21,868 nt of DNA, from NCBI GenBank assembly GCA_934754775.1, contig CAKVIM010000023.1, positions 1 to 21,868 of the forward strand. Direction: 5' to 3'. The DNA is from an uncultured Candidatus Melainabacteria bacterium. GTDB taxonomy: Bacteria; Cyanobacteriota; Vampirovibrionia; Gastranaerophilales; Gastranaerophilaceae. Both the position numbers and the translations under genes were made by a program. Under the pieces are notes generated by a model, which was not told the origin of the DNA, searched no databases, and worked only from the letters and a program-made list of their open reading frames with translations. Positions 20,007 through 21,868 of the stretch are shown here, piece after piece (positions within the stretch are counted from its first letter, which is position 1; every line of letters starts with the position of its first letter).

Positions 20007-21032
20007 TTATCCTTTCATTGGGTAAAAGTAATAGTTGCCTGAAGTGTAGTCACAAGTTACAACATCGCCTTTGTTGACTTCAAACAAAGAACCTGAGTAA
20101 ACCCACTTTCCGCCTGAATATCCGCAATGCCCATGAACCATTTTGCCGTTAACGTAAACATATCTTCCGGCATCAATACCATTAACACCGCCGTAGACAA
20201 AACCGTTTGAGGGTGCTGTGTATGGAATACTTATACCGATAGCTGCGCTGTAGTTTGGCATTCCGACTTTGCTTGAAATTAATGTTTTTATTTGATTAAT
20301 TTCGGTTACATCCATTTTTTTGCTGAGTTGATTTAATACTTCTGCGGCATTAATCAAATTAGGATTTTGTATTGTTTCACCGATATAGAAATAAAGTTTT
20401 GGAGGTGTGTATTGGTCTATTGCCAAATAGCCGCTTGCTAGAATGTAACTTCCACTTCCCCATAAGTCATCGGCAATTGTAAAACTGTTTGGCGTTTTTG
20501 TCGTAATCCAAAGAGAACCGGCAGCATTGTTATTCATTGTTGTAGTTGTACTATTTTGAGTCAAAACAATTGTGTAATTTGCATCTTTAAAAGTTTTTAA
20601 TAAATTGTTTGTTTTAATGCCATCACCTGTTGTGCTGACAAATAGTCCTTGTTCGCACCAACCGTCATTGTATATACGATACCAATTGTGTCCATTTCTA
20701 AATGTATCAATAACAAAACGTTTTCTGATACTTAGCGGAAGCCTGAATGTTTGTTCTACAAGATTAATTACAAAATCAAAATCGGTATATGCTTCAGAAC
20801 TTAATTTTACAGAAATACCTTCTAAAGTTTCATTACCTTTATAAATGTCATATAATTTTGTATATGAGGTTTTGTAGATTTTTACGCTATTCCATTGTCC
20901 GATTGATAAAAGCCAACTTGTGTTTTTGATTTCTAAATCAGAATATTTGCTATCAAATAACGAGTATGGGCAGTTTATATCTACTTTTCCTAAAGAACCG
21001 GCGATTAAATTTTTACCTTTGTACAAACTCAT
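20007..21032 (-). CDS. Phage tail fibre/receptor-binding protein
   Basis: The 341-residue protein is rich in Gly, Ser, Tyr and Asn, with a beta-structured pattern. The N-terminus MSLYKGKNLIAGSL resembles the attachment part of fibre proteins. The middle (residues about 120-230) repeats short hydrophobic strands. A short helix (NAAEVLNQLSKKMDVTEINQIKTLIS) precedes a C-terminal domain (PNYSAAIGISIPYTAPSNGFVYGG...GRYVYVNGKMVHGH) resembling trimeric fibre tips. ATG 21032 overlaps the upstream stop (TAATG) and has GGAAAGGA before it; the ATG at 21050 lies inside the upstream gene without a ribosome-binding site. It probably decides host range. Confidence 0.75.
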   Translation of the reverse strand: MSLYKGKNLIAGSLGKVDINCPYSLFDSKYSDLEIKNTSWLLSIGQWNSVKIYKTSYTKLYDIYKGNETLEGISVKLSSEAYTDFDFVINLVEQTFRLPLSIRKRFVIDTFRNGHNWYRIYNDGWCEQGLFVSTTGDGIKTNNLLKTFKDANYTIVLTQNSTTTTMNNNAAGSLWITTKTPNSFTIADDLWGSGSYILASGYLAIDQYTPPKLYFYIGETIQNPNLINAAEVLNQLSKKMDVTEINQIKTLISSKVGMPNYSAAIGISIPYTAPSNGFVYGGVNGIDAGRYVYVNGKMVHGHCGYSGGKWVYSGSLFEVNKGDVVTCDYTSGNYYFYPMKG

Positions 21033-21703
21033 TATGCAGTCCTTTCCCAAATATTAACTATGTATGCAGGAGGTTGAACCGTATCAGATTTACCGTAAAT
21101 AGAACTTGAACGTGATGCATCAAAATATGCACGCATACCGGAAGAACCACTGTTGTATTCTTTGGAATTATTTTTAACGCCATAAACTGCACCATTGGCA
21201 GACCAACCGCCATCATATTGAGCAGAGTTCCAATCTGCTGTTATATTCGGCAAACCTGCTTCTACAGAAGAACCTGCAATATGCTTTTCATCAGTTCCTT
21301 GTAGAACCTGACCTTGACATTTAAATTTCCAAGTACCGAATAAAGCTTCTAAAGGGCATATCGCCATCGTTCCGATGTAGATTGCACCTATCGGATAAAT
21401 TCTTTCAAGAAGAGATACTTCAATTTCATTGTCATCAATAATTGAATAAAATGTATTTTCATCTTTTTCTTCTAGTGCAAGATATTCTGCTCTTGTACCT
21501 GTCCAATATTTAAGCGTTGTATTAGTATCATTTTGGTCGATTACAGAATTTGCTTTATCAATATCACCGATTTTTACAACATCATCACCGTTTCCGACAT
21601 ACAATTCTTTAGTATCTTCGCACCACAAAGGAGTTCCTGAGGAGGCAGATTTTGGTAAATCTGCCTTGTTTCCTCGTTTAAATCTAATAGAACTACCTGA
21701 CAT
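21032..21703 (-). CDS. Phage tail collar/fibre protein
   Basis: The 223-residue protein starts with the fibre module RFKRGNKADLPKSASSGTPLWCEDTKELYVGNG (residues 7-39), common at the start of trimeric phage fibres. Next comes a linker with an acidic helix, and then a collar-type domain: IYPIGAIYIGTMAICPLEALFGTWKFKCQGQVLQG, ending in QPPAYIVNIWERTA, the usual last strand. Such proteins form the trimeric shaft or collar that carries adhesins. It overlaps both neighbours by single bases (TAATG at each junction), so the tail genes form one coupled operon. Confidence 0.82.
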   Translation of the reverse strand: MSGSSIRFKRGNKADLPKSASSGTPLWCEDTKELYVGNGDDVVKIGDIDKANSVIDQNDTNTTLKYWTGTRAEYLALEEKDENTFYSIIDDNEIEVSLLERIYPIGAIYIGTMAICPLEALFGTWKFKCQGQVLQGTDEKHIAGSSVEAGLPNITADWNSAQYDGGWSANGAVYGVKNNSKEYNSGSSGMRAYFDASRSSSIYGKSDTVQPPAYIVNIWERTA

Positions 21704-21868
21704 TAAAATGAACCTCCGTCAACATCGCCGGCATAAATATTTGTAAATTCCAAGCCTGATTCATCACCTTTTACTGACAAAATCTTACCTGCCTGTTTTG
21801 CAAATGTGCTTGGTGTATCTTTTAAATCCAGTAATGTAGTTACTAAATCAGGTTTGTTTGTAACATTT
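21703..21868 (-). CDS. Phage tail/fibre protein, C-terminal 54 residues only
   Basis: The frame is open to the window edge. The visible part reads DLKDTPSTFAKQAGKILSVK followed by GLEFTNIYAGDVDGGSF and a TAA that overlaps the next ATG. The D-x-x-D-T-P-x-x-(F/Y) then G-K-x-L-x-V pattern is common in repeat stalks of phage fibre proteins. The size and N-terminus are unknown. Confidence 0.65.
   Translation of the reverse strand, partial: NVTNKPDLVTTLLDLKDTPSTFAKQAGKILSVKGDESGLEFTNIYAGDVDGGSF

Overview
The window is AT-rich bacterial DNA containing a host chromosomal segment followed by most of the left part of a Mu-like (transposable) prophage. The host lineage cannot be proved from sequence alone. 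Base composition, the HU sequence and the phage style would fit an uncultured gut bacterium such as a Gastranaerophilales-type (Vampirovibrionia) organism, but this is a low-confidence guess. The standard genetic code fits, with TAA, TAG and TGA all used as stops.

Region 1 (1-5290) is host-like. It holds the 3' part of an M16 zinc peptidase (+), a convergent operon of a small unknown gene, proA and tyrA (-), a tRNA-Arg(ACG) with its own promoter and terminator, a repeat-rich non-coding stretch (4483-4960), and an HU gene with its own promoter and terminator. The host/mobile-element junction is not resolved. It lies either in the repeat cluster at 4615-4850 or just after the HU terminator.

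Region 2 (5291-8713) is a first transposition module: a MuA-type DDE transposase, a MuB/TniB-type AAA+ ATPase and a third DNA-binding-like protein.

Region 3 (8714-13510, + strand) is a second, independent Mu-like early operon in canonical order: a ner-like helix-turn-helix protein, a second MuA-type transposase, a MuB with N-terminal HTH, a one-helix membrane peptide, GemA/Gp16, an unknown acidic protein and a Mor-type middle/late activator, closed by a strong terminator. Between the unknown gene and mor lies a complete type II hammerhead ribozyme (13063-13127), which would cut the early mRNA just upstream of mor.

Region 4 (13520-18811) is an array of small, mostly unrecognised genes on the - strand, convergent with the early operon. 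Each transcription unit starts with a copy of one repeated promoter-like module. There are eight copies, each with a dyad GTGTC-N2-AATGATAC placed exactly 40-41 bp from a GATTAAT core. A hexapeptide-repeat acetyltransferase (+) sits inside the array like a lysogenic-conversion 'moron'. A DUF4268 protein ends the array.

Region 5 (18814-21868, - strand) is the end of the late operon: tail-fibre or collar proteins, a small tail-associated protein, an N-acetylmuramoyl-L-alanine amidase (endolysin) and a small possible holin or accessory protein. The rest of the phage lies beyond position 21868.

Working model: the + strand early operon makes transposition proteins and the Mor activator. The ribozyme processes that mRNA. 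Mor, or a related phage regulator, then acts on the repeated - strand modules and on the late promoter outside the window.
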